Below, in pieces: positions 1-11,049 of a stretch of DNA of 64,000 nucleotides (the first letter of the stretch is position 1; each line of letters opens with the position of its first letter). The notes under the pieces were generated by a model that was not told where the DNA came from, made no database searches, and worked only from the letters and a program-made list of their open reading frames with translations. The position numbers and the translations under genes are program-made. The stretch is from NCBI GenBank assembly GCA_905221605.1, contig CAJNDS010002590.1, positions 124,501 through 188,500 of the forward strand. The letters are read 5' to 3'. The stretch is from Symbiodinium natans. Taxonomy: Eukaryota > Sar > Dinophyceae > Suessiales > Symbiodiniaceae.

Positions 1-9
1 TACTCCTGC

Positions 10-145
10 AATCCCTCCCCCCCCGAATATTCAACCCCCCCTCCCCTTACCCCTTAGTATAAAATACTCCCAATTACATATTAGAATATGTGGGGCCGGG
101 GGGTATTTAATATTCGGGGGTAGGGGGGGGTTGAGTTTTTTTTGG
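10..145. repeat. Imperfect inverted repeat, possible small TIR element
   Basis: The arm CCCCGAATATT near position 23 is answered by AATATTCGGGG near 107, each followed or preceded by a C- or G-run, with an AT-rich centre. It has the form of a MITE-like palindrome. No second copy was found in the window, so the call rests on symmetry only. Confidence 0.4.
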
Positions 146-185
146 GGGAGGGGCGTAAGCCCAATTCCTTGAAGCCCTCCCTTAG

Positions 186-223
186 GAACGGCATGGACTA
201 CTCCCAGATCAGCTTCCTGATGG
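186..223 (+). CDS. Candidate internal exon, unknown protein
   Basis: After the acceptor CTTAG the frame reads NGMDYSQISFLM and then meets a GT donor. It is followed by G-strand telomere-like repeat, as other exons here are. The frame is short and no family is recognised. It could be the first visible exon of a gene continuing at 647 and 858, but phases were not proven to join. Confidence 0.22.
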
Positions 224-646
224 GTGCAGCTTGGACCTCTCCAGGGCTTTAGGGTTTGGGATTGTAGATGGCCGTAGAGTCTGAGGAGACATCCCTAAAC
301 CCTAAACCCTAAACCCTAAATGATGGCATGTCATGGTACACTGCATCCCCCGGAGGCACTCAGCCTCCCTTCAGTACAGGGTTCTGAGGTGTGGGCCCTT
401 CGGTGTCATAAACCCTAAACCCTGAACCCGAGACAGTCACGGGAAACGGTCAACCTCCCCCCCACCCCCGCACTGAAGGAACGGTCATGGGAGATCCCCC
501 CAGGAAATGGTCACGTGCACTGGTGGTCCGAGGGTGGGGTGGGGTGACTCCAGGGAAACGCTCCGTAACAAATTAAGTGGCGTTTCTTTTTTTGAAGGGG
601 CAATGCTCCGTACCAAAGAGCTCCCCCCCCTTATGAACCCTGTAAG

Positions 647-727
647 GAGTGGGTGGACTCCCTCGGCCACTTCGTGAAGGTCGTCGCCACGAGCGAGAAC
701 AGCGCCCGGGCCCGGCGGGAGCTCTGA
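647..727 (+). CDS. Candidate exon, unknown protein
   Basis: Acceptor GTAAG precedes a GC-rich frame starting EWVDSLGHFVKVVATSEN and running to a TGA at 725. It may be a terminal exon, or it may end earlier at one of the GC or GA dinucleotides near 715-720 and continue downstream. CCCTAAA lies to the left (about 412) and TTTAGGG to the right (about 750-815), the layout typical of exons in this window. The antisense frame is also open but is rich in R, P and G, as antisense frames of GC-rich exons are. Function unknown. Confidence 0.35.
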   Translation, partial: EWVDSLGHFVKVVATSENSARARREL

Positions 728-857
728 AAACCATACGCAGGGTTGAGCGTCCACAAGCAGGGTTTAGGGTGTAGGATGTGGGGTTTAGGGTTTAGCGTTT
801 AGGGTTTAGGGCCCCCTTAACTGCCCTATAAATCCTAAGCCCGAAGCCCCTGAAGAG

Positions 858-943
858 GCCTGCATCTCCTGGGACCACTCTGGCCAATACCTCGCCAACC
901 TCTGGAAAGCGACCCTCAAGGCCAAGCAGCTCCAAGACTGGTT
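858..943 (+). CDS. Candidate exon ending at a TIR element, unknown protein
   Basis: Acceptor AAGAG leads into a frame beginning ACISWDHSGQYLANLWK and ending KAKQLQDW. At 944 a GT donor is supplied by the left end of a TIR family-1 element (GTACTTGGGAGGTTCATGG). The composition is protein-like, with two or three W and good GC at third positions. The domain is not recognised. That the exon stops where the element starts supports the reading that the element is an intron. Confidence 0.4.
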
Positions 944-1171
944 GTACTTGGGAGGTTCATGGCACTTCTGAACCAAGTGCTGGGTTTAGGGTTTAGGGTT
1001 TAGGGTTTAGGGTTTAGGGTTTAGGGTTTAGGGTTTAGGGTTTAGGGTTTAGGGTATAGGTTAACTGTACTTGTAGCCCAATTGCAAGCCCCTTAGCTGC
1101 CCAAATATGGTTAGACTTGCGTTGCAGGTACAGCTATCATTGGGTTAAAAAGGTACCCTGAACCTCCAACT
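944..1171. mobile_element. TIR family-1 element (introner-like), copy 1
   Basis: The left end reads TACTTGGGAGGTTCATGGCAC and the right end GTACCCTGAACCTCCAA, imperfect inverted copies of the family terminus. Inside are a TTTAGGG array (979-1051) and the stretch 'ATGGTTAGACTTGCG', related to the centre of other copies. It starts at the donor of the 858 exon. Confidence 0.5.
979..1051. repeat. (TTTAGGG)n array, about 10 units
   Basis: Nearly perfect tandem TTTAGGG on the + strand, lying inside TIR family-1 copy 1. Confidence 0.95.
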
Positions 1172-1530
1172 AACCCTGATGGGTTTGAGGTATAGGTGTC
1201 TAGGGCTTCGGCCACAACAAGTGTTTAGGATTTGGGTAACCCTGAAACCCAAGTGTATGGTTTCTAGTTTCATCCCTAGACCCCAAACCCTAAACCCTTT
1301 GTTCGCCATGGGGGTGAGAGCTGATGCCATGGTGCTTCGGCATATGCATCTTGGCTATGGGGTTTCTTGCAACGTTCTGGCCGCGGTCCCCAGATTCAAG
1401 GAGGGACTCAGGGTTTAGGTTTTCGGGTTCAGGTTTTCGGGTTCAGGTTTTTCTTGGGAAAAGGGTTCAGGTTTTAGGGTTGAGCATGGGGTTTAGGGTT
1501 TAGGGTTTCCCGAAAGACTTTCTCATGCAG
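1172..1530. other. No supported gene
   Basis: This stretch holds scattered CCCTAAA and TTTAGGG units and short frames open on both strands. Nothing in it has coding character beyond chance. Confidence 0.5.
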
Positions 1531-1605
1531 GTTCAGCGCGACGAGGAGGGGCACTGGACATGCGGCCCCTCTGGCACACGCTTCAGAGATGTGGCGGTTA
1601 TGATA
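1531..1605 (+). CDS. Candidate internal exon, unknown protein
   Basis: A pyrimidine-rich acceptor (TTTCTCATGCAG) opens a frame reading VQRDEEGHWTCGPSGTRF and on to DVAVMI, closed by a GTAGGG donor. Both ends are phase 0. Family unknown. Confidence 0.4.
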
Positions 1606-1924
1606 GTAGGGGCACCTTGTTGGGATCCTGTTGATAAGGGGATCCTACTGTAGTCAAAATGAGGGGTCCCTCATTTTCGTAAACCCCCATGTTTCTTCTA
1701 CATGATTAGCCCCCTAAACTCTAAACCCTGAAATGACGTGGAAAGTTCCCTTTGTAGAGCTGAGATAAGGTTGTAGCCCGTTCCAACTACATCCCAAACC
1801 CTGAACCGCTAAGGCAACGGGCGCTTGACGTCTGCGTCCGTCGGCCGCCTCTGCTGGCAGCGCAGTGGTGGCGAATGCGACCCGCGTGGAACATGCTGGG
1901 TTAATACTAAACCGAAAGGACATG

Positions 1925-2011
1925 TCTTCCTAGACATCCTTCATAGGGACTATAGTACCCCCCTATTGTACTCCCTATTAAGGACTGCTAGCATAAGGGG
2001 GAACATCCCAA
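1925..2011. mobile_element. TIR family-2 element, degenerate copy
   Basis: The right end GGGGGAACATCCCAA and the inner TTAAGGACTGCTAGCATAAG match the intact family-2 element at 37707-37810. The left end is decayed. Confidence 0.5.
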
Positions 2012-2141
2012 GTCTCTGTTCTCTTGGGCTTTGTGTCTGAGGCACCGAATGGATCCGGCGTTTTCCGGCCTCCTCCGCCTTTCTGTCCGCCTACGTGACG
2101 CGGGGGCCTCGGCGTAAGGACTTGGGGAGCCCGCGGACGCC

Positions 2142-2292
2142 TACTTGGAGGTTCAGGGTTAGGGTGTCGGGTTTCGGGTTCAGGGTTTTTGGGTTTAGGG
2201 TTTAGGGTTTAGGGTTACAGGTTATGAGTCGCCCTAACCCTCAACCCCACACCCTAAAACTCTAAACCCTAAGTGCCCATGAACCTCCAAGT
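2142..2292. mobile_element. TIR family-1 element, copy 2
   Basis: Left end TACTTGGAGGTTCAGGG, right end CATGAACCTCCAAGT. The interior is almost wholly telomere-like units, TTTAGGG on the left and CCCTAAA on the right, so the inside is itself an inverted repeat. Confidence 0.5.
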
Positions 2293-2770
2293 CGTGGCGA
2301 GGGGTGCGGGGTTGCGCGCAATTCGCCCACACAGAGGCGGAGTTTCAATAACGAAATGGCAACCAGAAAACCAAAAGTGGTTTTCTTGTTCTGTGGTTTA
2401 GGAGCGGGAAAGGAATTCAGAGAGAGAAAGAGAGAGGGAGGACGGGCAGGAGATGGCCCTGGAGGCTTCTAGGGGTCCCTCGCCTGGAGTTTAGGGTATT
2501 GTGACACTGCTAGGCGCCTCTCAGGGGGTGTGCCCTGGTCTCGCTGTACGCTCGACCTTCCGTGTGACTCCGTGCTCCACGCATTTTGAAGTGTCCAAGT
2601 CTCACATGGAATGGTTTTGGCTTGGTTTTGGCTTGGTTTGGGCTGGCTCCAGTTTGGGTTCGTGATGAGTAGGCCTTGGGGTGGGCATGTCTGCACACTA
2701 TTGCGCTCAGCTGCCCTGCTACACCCCAAAACCCCAAACCCTGAACCCTGTGGCAAAAAAGTCCCTGAGC

Positions 2771-2850
2771 TCTAAACCCTAAACCCTAAACCCTAAACCC
2801 TAAACCCTAAACCCTAAACCCTAAACCCTCAACCCTAAACCCTGAACCCT
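2771..2850. repeat. (CCCTAAA)n array
   Basis: About 11 units of CCCTAAA with minor variants, immediately left of a candidate exon. Confidence 0.95.
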
Positions 2851-2865
2851 ACAATCTGGGTGCAG

Positions 2866-2916
2866 GCCGCAGAAGCCCGATTCGAAGCCTCGCGGCGCTC
2901 GGCGAGGCAGCTCAGG
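2866..2916 (+). CDS. Candidate short exon, charged helical segment
   Basis: Acceptor GGTGCAG is followed by AAEARFEASRRSARQL and a GT donor that begins a TTTAGGG array. The residues are typical of a charged helix or coiled coil, which is low in information. The position between CCCTAAA and TTTAGGG arrays is the main support. Confidence 0.33.
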
Positions 2917-2994
2917 GTTTGGGGTTTGGGGTTTAGGGTTTAGGGTTTAGGGTTTAGGGTTTAGGGTTTAGGGTTTAGGGTTTAGGGTTTAGGG
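2917..2994. repeat. (TTTAGGG)n array
   Basis: About 11 units on the + strand, starting at the donor of the 2866 exon. Confidence 0.95.
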
Positions 2995-3048
2995 CAGCAT
3001 CCTGATTCCCGGCCGACTCCTCCCCAAGCCCGGATGCAAAAAAAAAAG

Positions 3049-5465
3049 GGTTTAGGGTTTCAGGGCTTGGGGATTAGGGTTTAGGATTTGGGGTTTGTAG
3101 GGTTGAGGGTTCAGGTTTAGGGTTTAGGGTTTAGGGTTTCAGGGCTTGGGGATTAGGGTTTAGGATTTGGGGTTTGTAGGGTTGAGGGTTCAGGTTTAGG
3201 GTTTAGGGTTTAGGGTTTAGGGTTTTAGGGCTTGGGGATTAGGGTTTAGGATTTGGGGTTTGTAGGGTTGAGGGTTCAGGTTTAGGGTTTAGGGTTTAGG
3301 GTTTAGGGTTTAGGCTTTAGGGCTTGGGGATTAGGGTTTAGGATTTGGGGTTTATAGGGTTTAGGGTTCAGGTTTAGGGTTTAGGGTTTAGGGTTTCAGG
3401 GCTTGGGGATTAGGGTTTAGGATTTGGGGTTTGTAGGGTTGAGGGTTCAGGTTTAGGGTTTAGGGTTTAGGGTTTAGGGTTTAGGGTTTAGGGTTTTAGG
3501 GCTTGGGGATTAGGGTTTAGGATTTGGGGTTTGTAGGGTTTAGGGTTCAGGTTTAGGGTTTAGGGTTTAGGCTTTAGGGCTTGGGGATTAGGTTTTAGGA
3601 TTTGGGGTTTATAGGGTTTAGGGTTCAGGTTTAGGGTTTAGGGTTTAGGGTTTAGGCTTTAGGGCTTGGGGATTAGGGTTTAGGATTTGGGGTTTATAGG
3701 GTTTAGGGTTCAGGTTTAGGGTTTTAGGGTTTTTGGGTTTAGGCTTTAGGGCTTGGGGATTAGGGTTTAGGATTTGGGGTTTATAGGGTTTGGGGTTCAG
3801 GTTTAGGGTTTAGGGTTTAGGGTTTAGGCTTTAGGGCTTGGGGATTAGGGTTTAGGATTTGGGGTTTGTAGGGTTTAGGGTTCAGGTTTAGGGTTTAGGG
3901 TTTAGGGTTTAGGCTTTAGGGCTTGGGGATTAGGGTTTAGGATTTGGGGTTTATAGGGTTTAGGGTTCAGGTTTAGGGTTTAGGGTTTAGGGTTTAGGCT
4001 TTAGGGCTTGGGGATTAGGGTTTAGGATTTGGGGTTTGTAGGGTTGAGGGTTCAGGTTTAGGGTTTAGGGTTTAGGCTTTAGGGCTTGGGGAATTAATGG
4101 GTTAGGATTTGGGTTTTTTAGGGTTGAGGGTTCAGGTTTTTAGGGTTTTTAAGGGTTTTAGCTTTAGGCTGGTGATTAGGTTATGATTTGGGGTTTGTAG
4201 GGTTGCGGTTTCGGTTTTTAGGGTTAGGGTTTAGCTTTAGGGCTTGGGGCATTAAGGGTTTAGGATTTGGGGTTTGTAGGGTTGAGGGTTCAGGTTTAGG
4301 GTTTAGGGTTTAGGCTTTAGGGCTTGGGGATTAGGGTTTAGGATTTGGGGTTGGTAGGGTTGAGGGTTCAGGTTTAGGGTTTAGGGTTTAGGCTTTAGGG
4401 CTTGGGGATTAGGGTTTAGGATTTGGGGTTTGTAGGGTTGAGGGTTCAGGTTTAGGGTTTAGGGTTTAGGCTTTAGGGCTTGGGGATAGGGTTTAGGATT
4501 TGGGGTTTGTAGGGTTGAGGGTTCAGGTTTAGGGTTTAGGGTTTAGGCTTTAGGGCTTGGGGATTAGGGTTTAGGATTTGGGGTTTGTAGGGTTGAGGGT
4601 TCAGGTTTAGGGTTTAGGGTTTAGGCTTTAGGGCTTGGGGATTAGGGTTTAGGATTTGGGGTTGGTAGGGTTGAGGGTTCAGGTTTAGGGTTTAGGGTTT
4701 AGGCTTTAGGGCTTGGGGATTAGGGTTTAGGATTTGGGGTTTGTAGGGTTGAGGGTTCAGGTTTAGGGTTTAGGGTTTAGGCTTTAGGGCTTGGGGATAG
4801 GGTTTAGGATTTGGGGTTTGTAGGGTTGAGGGTTCAGGTTTAGGGTTTAGGGTTTAGGCTTTAGGGCTTGGGGATTAGGGTTTAGGATTTGGGTTTGTAG
4901 GTTTGAAGTGTCAGGTTTAGGGTTTAGGGTTTAGGCTTTAGGGCTTGGGGATTAGGTTTTAGGATTTGGGGTTTATAGGGTTTAGGGTTCAGGTTTAGGG
5001 TTTAGGGTTTAGGGTTTAGGCTTTAGGGCTTGGGGATTAGGGTTTAGGATTTGGGGTTTATAGGGTTTAGGGTTCAGGTTTAGGGTTTAGGGTTTAGGGT
5101 TTAGGGTTTAGGCTTTAGGGCTTGGGGATTAGGGTTTAGGATTTGGGGTTTGTAGGGTTTAGGGTTCAGGTTTAGGGTTTAGGGTTTAGGGTTTTAGGGT
5201 TTTTGGGTTTAGGGTTTAGGATTTGGGGTTTATAGGGTTTAGGGTTCAGGTTTAGGGTTTAGGGTTTAGGGTTTAGGCTTTAGGGCTTGGGGATTAGGGT
5301 TTAGGATTTGGGGTTTATAGGGTTTAGGGTTCAGGTTTAGGGTTTAGGGTTTAGGGTTTTAGGGTTTTTGGGTTTAGGGTTCAGGTTTAGGGTTTTAGGG
5401 TTTTAGGGCTTAGGGTTTCAGGGTTTTAGGGTTTTAGGGTTTCAGGGTTTTAGGGTTTTAGGGAG
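3049..5465. repeat. Telomere-derived higher-order satellite
   Basis: About 27 copies of a composite unit of roughly 77-100 bp. Each has GGGCTTGGGGATTAGGG, then TTTAGGATTTGGGG, then GTAGGGTTGAGGGTTCAGG, then one to six plain TTTAGGG units. Copy length varies mainly by the number of plain units. Some copies share private variants (GGTTGGTAGGG; GGGGATAGGG), showing block duplication of several units. It ends in decayed TTTTAGGG and TTTCAGGG. Confidence 0.93.
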
Positions 5466-5712
5466 GCGCAGGGTTCAGGAGACCGGGGAAGGGATCTACG
5501 GCTTCAGGCATATTTTTTCAATGAATCAGGGTTGGGGGGTGGAGAGGACTGAGAGGTTTGAGGGACTGAAGGGCTCAGCGAGGAAGTTTCCCGCCCAAGG
5601 GTCCTAGAGGGCGCAGTTGGCTTAGGGAGCTGTGTGGCCCTGTTAAATGCCCTCAGCGATGTCTCTTCCCTAGCCTTTCACACCCCAAAGACAATTGCAT
5701 TCCAACTCTGAG

Positions 5713-5779
5713 TCGCGAAGGTGGGAGGCGGCATGGCGGGTGGAGAGCCTAGAAGCCGCGCAGGCCGCTATGATTCTAG
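5713..5779 (+). CDS. Candidate short exon
   Basis: After CTCTGAG the frame reads SRRWEAAWRVESLEAAQA and reaches a GT donor. Composition suggests a helix. The same strand stays open further, so limits are uncertain. No family seen. Confidence 0.22.
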
Positions 5780-5904
5780 GTCTCGGTTTCGCCCTGAAAT
5801 CGCTGAGTTCAAGAACAGTCTTCCCTCCAACCTGTTGGCAGACCTCATTTCACGGGTTCATCTTTCCTTGCAAGCAGTAGGATCCCTGAATTGAGGGGCG
5901 TGGA

Positions 5905-6200
5905 ATGAATGGGTGGTGGGGTGGGATGGGGTTGGGTGGGGTTGGGGTGGGGTCGGGGTGGGGGTTACCGTGGATCTATGCATAATTCTAATACTATATA
6001 TAAATATATGTATGTATGTATGTATGGATGTATGTATGTATGTAAGGTTGCGTATGTCTGTGCCTGTGACGGTGTCTGTGTCTCTGTCTCTGCCATGTCT
6101 ATGTTTGTGCATATGACTGCGTACATACATGTTTCTATTTACCGTATTTGTGTATCAAACGTGCGCGTGCGCATGCGCATGCGCGCACGTGCATGTAGAT
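5905..6200. repeat. Simple repeats: GGGGT-rich, (GTAT)n and alternating GC/AC-GT tract
   Basis: A GGGGT-rich block (5910-5965) is followed by (GTAT)n at about 6006-6045 and an alternating purine-pyrimidine stretch with GTGCGCGTGCGCATGCGC at about 6161-6195, a sequence class prone to Z-DNA. Frames across it translate to repeats and are not taken as genes. Confidence 0.85.
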
Positions 6201-7440
6201 GCATCTGCTGCATGGACAGTGGCATTTCCCGTCCCTGGCTGGAGGTGGCGCCAGCGGTGGGGGTGTGCATGGTGGCTGGGCGACATAGCCCCTTCTTCAG
6301 ACGGTCATGCTGTGGCTGCACTTGTGACTTCAAAGCCTCCCATCCTCAGCGAACACATGCCCCTCTGCCCCTTTTGGGAAGTCATCGGAGCTACATGGTG
6401 TTTTGCATTCGAAGCTAGAAGCCAGAAGCCCTCCTCGCCACCGAAGAAGGGTGTGGGAACCCCCTCTTTTTTTTGTCCTCGGCATGAGCATCTGGGAGCC
6501 CATGACTGGGCATGTAACGTACAGAACCGGGTCGGGTGGCTCTCCACCGGTCCCAAACCGATGTAGGGTTTGGACTCTAGCTGGTTTCGATTTCAGGGCA
6601 CCAAGAACCCACAACTACATGTGAGGGGTCACCTAAACTGCTCCATCCTGGAGAACTCAGACTTTGCAGTGGGAGTGGGATATCTTCGTTTAATGAGCTG
6701 GTGAGCTGGTGGTGGTTGAGGGGAAACTGGACATCGGCACCGATCATGTATCTGGCGTCTCCAACTCAAGGACTCGGAGCTGCCGTCTGAAGAGTAGGGC
6801 CCACCCTTCTTTCATCACCACAGTATCCCTCTTCTTTTCTCAGGGCCTTGCAGAATCTCAGTTCCTGCGTGCCTTAAGTCCAGGTGAAAAGAAATCCGCC
6901 GGTTCTTAGGAGACGTAGAGGATGGGCTGGGAGACACCCAGAAAACGCGGACCCAGCCATCAATGCGGGCACCAGAGAACGACCAGCATGTGCTGGGCTG
7001 GAACCTTGGGCCCGTGACGTTTTGTGAATCTTGGGATACGGAAAGCTGCCATTCATGGCCGCTGAGCTCTGGGCCCTCGGAACAGCTGTCGCACCTAAGC
7101 CCGAAATACAGAAGCTGAGTGTGTTGAACATGAAGCGACAGACTACGAAGTGCCCAGGGCCACAGGCCATGTGTGTACATACAGTCCGCATCTTCTAAGA
7201 GGGTTTCTGAGCATCTCGAATCTCAAGTTGATCTGGGCTTGCAACTCGACCCGAAGCCCACAAACCCTACACCCTCAGCCCGCATGCTATGACCTGCAAC
7301 TTATTTTTCGGTTCTGGGGCAACTACATACCCATGTTGCAGATTCGCTTCCCTTGTTCCTTCAGACGCTGCAATTTTCCCCGCGCAGACATCAAGGAAGC
7401 GGAGGCGACAGCGCCGCGGCGTGCAACAAAACACCACCAC
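6201..7440. other. No supported gene
   Basis: Several overlapping frames of 60-120 codons are open on both strands. None has a recognisable domain, consistent splice signals or codon bias like the supported exons. A short stretch at about 7388-7435 (DIKEAEATAPRRATK after CGCAG) could be an exon. Confidence 0.5.
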
Positions 7441-7449
7441 GAATGTCAT

Positions 7450-7572
7450 ACATGCACACAGGGAGAGAGAGAGGGAGAGGAGAGAATGAGTTTCACTTGA
7501 AACCGGATTCGGGCGCGCCCGCGCGCGGGGGCCTTCGGTTCCCTCAGCCCAGCAGAAGAAGAAGGAGAGAAT

Positions 7573-7603
<31 letters not shown>

Positions 7604-8001
7604 AGATATATGTGCTTGAGCAAAAAAGTTTCACGGCAGCACAGGAACTGGGCGCGCACTCGCGCGAGAGGTCCCCTGGGCCCAGAAGCAGAAGCAGAAG
7701 AAGAAGAAGAAGAAGAAGAAGAGAGAGGAGGAGGAGGAGGAGGAGGAGGAGGAGGAGAGAGGAGGAGAGGAGAGAGGAGGCAAGAAGAAGAAGAAGAAGA
7801 AGAAGAAGAAGAAGAAGAAGAAGAAGAAGAAGAAAGAAGAAGAAGAAGAAGAAGAAGAAGAAGAAGAAGAAGAAGAAGAAGAAGAAGAAGAAGAAGAAGA
7901 AGAAGAAGAAGAAGAAGAAGAAGAAGAAGAAGAAGAAGAAGAAGAAGAAGAAGAAGAAGAAGCAGTAGAAGCAGTAGAAGTAGAAGTAGAAGAAGAAGAA
8001 T
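7450..8001. repeat. GA-rich duplication and long (GAA)n purine tract
   Basis: Two related segments (about 7450-7565 and 7566-7690), each with GAGA tracts, a GCGCGC-rich core and a CCCAG(C/A)AGAAG end, lead into GAG repeats and then roughly 200 bp of (GAA)n. Nearly all bases from 7695 to 7990 are purines. The long poly-E, poly-R, poly-K, poly-S and poly-L frames are artefacts of the triplet. Confidence 0.95.
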
Positions 8002-8039
8002 AATTGGAAGAAGAATGTCTTGCACATACAATGTGCATT

Positions 8040-9180
8040 CTTCATGCCCCTAAACCCGATACGGTTCCCTTAAGTCGTTCTAGTCAGATCAATCTTCAGA
8101 AGTTGCGGCATCTTCGAGCCATGGCCCTGCGAGACCTTGGAGGTTTGTTCTGCTTCCTAAGCCCCTTAGCCCTAAACCCTAAGCCTTAAACATCCAAGCA
8201 TCGGGTAGTCCGTAAGCCCCTTAGCCCCCAGGGCCACTTCTTAAGTCTGTTGGCGACATTTCTGTGAGTGCTGTAGCTTTGCGCCGACATGTGGTTGTTT
8301 TTTGGGGGGGGGGGGTTTGCTTATTCTAAAGGAGATGAAGGACAGTTACAGGGAAACTCCGCGCTGCGCTCCTCAGTACCAGTAAATGCTAGACAATGCA
8401 CAGAGAACCCACTATTCATGTTCTTCTTTTCGTAAACGGAGAGCCCCCCTTCTAAACATGATCTATGTCCTAACCGTGATTGGCTTTGCTTCGTTTCATG
8501 CTGCAGAAGACCAGCCTGTTCACCTCCTCCGGCTCTGTTGAAAGAAAGTGCCCCTTTTTGAGAGCAAGTTCACCTTCAGACTCCAGGAAGGCCCTCATCT
8601 TCAACCCGCCCTTTACTCGAGACATGTATAGTCTTCTGACGAAAGCTTTTAGCTAAGAAGTGAAAGAATTTACTTTTCATGAGACACGGAATAATACACA
8701 GATCATCTACTTGGCCCTTCTAACGTTTTTTTTTTTTTTTTTTTTTGGGGGGGGGGGGGGGGGTATTTCGTTAAACGAAAGCCCTTGCTTAAAACGTCTT
8801 TCGTAATCATGAATGGGCGAGCCGCTATTTGCTCTGCTCCTTGCGCAGATTCTGAAAAGCCCTTCATGTTGAGAGCCATTTCATGACAAAATGCCCTTGA
8901 TTGGAGCGTCTCTCATACTTAACCTTCAGATAAGAACTGCGAGAGCCTCCTTTTCCATGATTGTCAATGTAGAAGCCGAACTCGTTTGAAACTCAGATAT
9001 AAGCACAGTAGCTTCTGATACTTGCAATGTTTTGCAAAGAAACTTCAACTAACTTGATGCTCTTCCATAGAAGGAGCCCCATGGATTTCCAAATGAGAAG
9101 CCGAAACGCAACAGCCTTGTGAAAGCCCAGTAAGGGGTCGGAAGAATTGCTAACAGTATTCTCTTAAGGCTCCTTTATAA
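8040..9180. other. No gene seen; degenerate AT-richer sequence
   Basis: About 1.1 kb with no long frame. Phrases such as GAAAGCCCTT, AAATGCCCTTGATTGGAG and CTTCAGA recur with divergence, suggesting an old decayed tandem repeat. Confidence 0.45.
8728..8763. repeat. T-run joined to G-run
   Basis: About 19 T are followed directly by about 17 G on the + strand. The same compound is seen near 8298, 19885 and 33712. Confidence 0.9.
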
Positions 9181-9329
9181 TCCTATGAACCCTAAACCCG
9201 AAACCCTAAATGCTAAGACCACTTTTGCACATGCCCGGGCCTGGGACATGGTCCCATCCGTTTTGGGATCTTTGGGGAAATTCTTAGAACTGTGAGTTCT
9301 TGTCACAGCAGGGCTTCCCAAAACATTCG

Positions 9330-9473
9330 CCCTAAACCCTAAACCCTAAACCCTAAACCCTAAACCCTAAACCCTAAACCCTAAACCCTAAACCCCTAAA
9401 CCCTAAACCCTAAACCCTAAACCCTAAACCCTAAACCCTAAACCCTAAACCCTAAACCCTAAACCCTAAACCT
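9330..9473. repeat. (CCCTAAA)n array, about 20 units
   Basis: Nearly perfect tandem units on the + strand with one CCCCTAAA slip. Confidence 0.95.
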
Positions 9474-9809
9474 AAATTCCTCCCAAACAAAAACTCCAGA
9501 AGTTCGATAAGAACACCCGCAAAAGGTCTAGGCTCATGGGGGGTCCAGGATGTGGCCCCCTCCGTTTTGGGAGCCTCTTGTTTGGGGAAGTTTTTTGGGA
9601 ACTGGGCATGTTGCCAGGAACTTTTGGAATGTTGGAGGTTGTTGATGGAGATTACTTGAGAACTTTGGGGGACCCTCTGCTTCTGGGCTTCCAAGGCTTG
9701 AAGCTTGGGAACTGCAGGGGAGTTTGGACTTCGATCCTTGACTGGGCGTGTGGGACCTGGGACATGGCGCCGGAAGTTGTGCCACGTCGGAGTTCTAACA
9801 GTTCCCCCC
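9474..9809. other. Spacer between two CCCTAAA arrays; no supported gene
   Basis: An 80-97-codon frame is open on each strand but is G-, L- and F-rich. Phrases such as CCGTTTTGGGA recur at about 9258 and 9560, which suggests repeated spacer sequence, not an exon. Confidence 0.45.
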
Positions 9810-9930
9810 CCCTAAACCCTAAACCCTAAACCCTAAACCCTAAACCCTAAACCCTAAACCCTAAACCCTAAACCCTAAACCCTAAACCCTAAACCCTAAA
9901 CCCTAAACCCTAAACCCTAAACCCTAAACC
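9810..9930. repeat. (CCCTAAA)n array, about 17 units
   Basis: Perfect tandem units preceded by a C-run. Confidence 0.95.
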
Positions 9931-10110
9931 CAAAAAAAAAACATGGGGACCATGGCCCGGTGGCCAAAATTTCCCCCAAAAAAAACGTCCGAAAGTTCTA
10001 CAAAGTTCCGAAGCTTCCTTTTTTTTTTGGTGTTGCAGAGGTTGCCTAGGCAAGCCTGAAGCCTCAAACCCACCTCGTCAGTTCCAAGCTCGACCCGTGC
10101 CCAATTGGGG

Positions 10111-10250
10111 GCTCGGGGTACATATTGACATAAATCAACCTGTACTTGCAACCCACCTACTAGGCCCCTTGAGTGCCCTAAAAAGGTTATAGGTGGGTCA
10201 TGTGCACGGTTACTCTAGTGGGTTGGCAAGTACCATGAACCTCCAAGTAC
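10111..10250. mobile_element. TIR family-1 element, diverged copy
   Basis: The right end GTACCATGAACCTCCAAGTA is an excellent family terminus. The left end (GGGGTACATATTGACATAAA) is decayed. The centre has CTAAAAAGGTTATAGG, like the CTAATATGGTTATAAG of other copies. Confidence 0.5.
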
Positions 10251-10375
10251 CCATTGAGGGCGGCCCCCCAGGGTCGCGCAGGGCCTGGGCGCATGGGGAG
10301 TGCTTGTGTGCGACTCAGACCCTTGGAACAGTTCGGCGGATGTGTGGGTTCTCAACTCCACGTTGCACTGACAAC

Positions 10376-10452
10376 CCCTAAACCCTAAACCCTAAACCCT
10401 AAACCCTAAACCCTAAACCCCAAACCCCAAACCCTAAACCCTAAACCGCAAA
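10376..10452. repeat. (CCCTAAA)n array with CCCCAAA variants
   Basis: About 11 units on the + strand. Confidence 0.95.
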
Positions 10453-10459
10453 ACCCGAC

Positions 10460-11045
10460 AGTCTGCACCAGCAAGACCACAGGCGTACATGCACCATTTG
10501 CTAGCTTTCCTGATCGAGTTTTCTCTCCAAAATCATGGTCACTTTGGGGGTTCCTACCATAATGTGGAGCCCTGAGACACTAGGCTAGGCTACACCCCAA
10601 AAAGGCCCCCTCTTCTTGGCTGGTGATCAGATTCTGGGCCTTTGAGCCTGCAGAAGAATCCTGCTAGTGGGTGCGCAGGCTTTGCACTGGGGAGTTCTTC
10701 GGGTTCACTCCAAGGGCCACATCGCACCAATCACACTGTACAGTGTCAGGCGTTTCACGGCGGCCTGCAAGAGATCAGATTGGGCTGCCTGTTGCAGGAT
10801 GCATTCTTCAAAAGTGTCCACGCTCAGCCTTGTTTTCTCATTCAGTGGATTCTAGTTCCGTGTCTGCTGTTGTGATCTCCTGTGGGCCGCCGTGGCCTGG
10901 TGTACCTCTGGCCTAGACCGTCCATATGCCACGGTCTTGGCCGATGAGACCCTGGATGGGGGCGAAGATAGGCGTGTTGAGAGCATCGGATAGCAGCATC
11001 GGATAGCAGCATCGTACGAAGTGAGCGATAGAGTGTCCAGGACTT
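10460..11045. other. No supported gene
   Basis: Unique-looking sequence with three overlapping frames on the + strand (10642-10916), none with a recognisable domain or clear splice signals. A short direct duplication, GCATCGGATAGCA, occurs at about 10983 and 10996. Confidence 0.4.
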
Positions 11046-11049
11046 GGCA

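Noticed and set aside
7267-8053. Frames of 118-254 codons on both strands over the GAA tract
   Set aside because: They read poly-L, poly-F, poly-S, poly-E, poly-R or poly-K in every frame, as any triplet repeat does.
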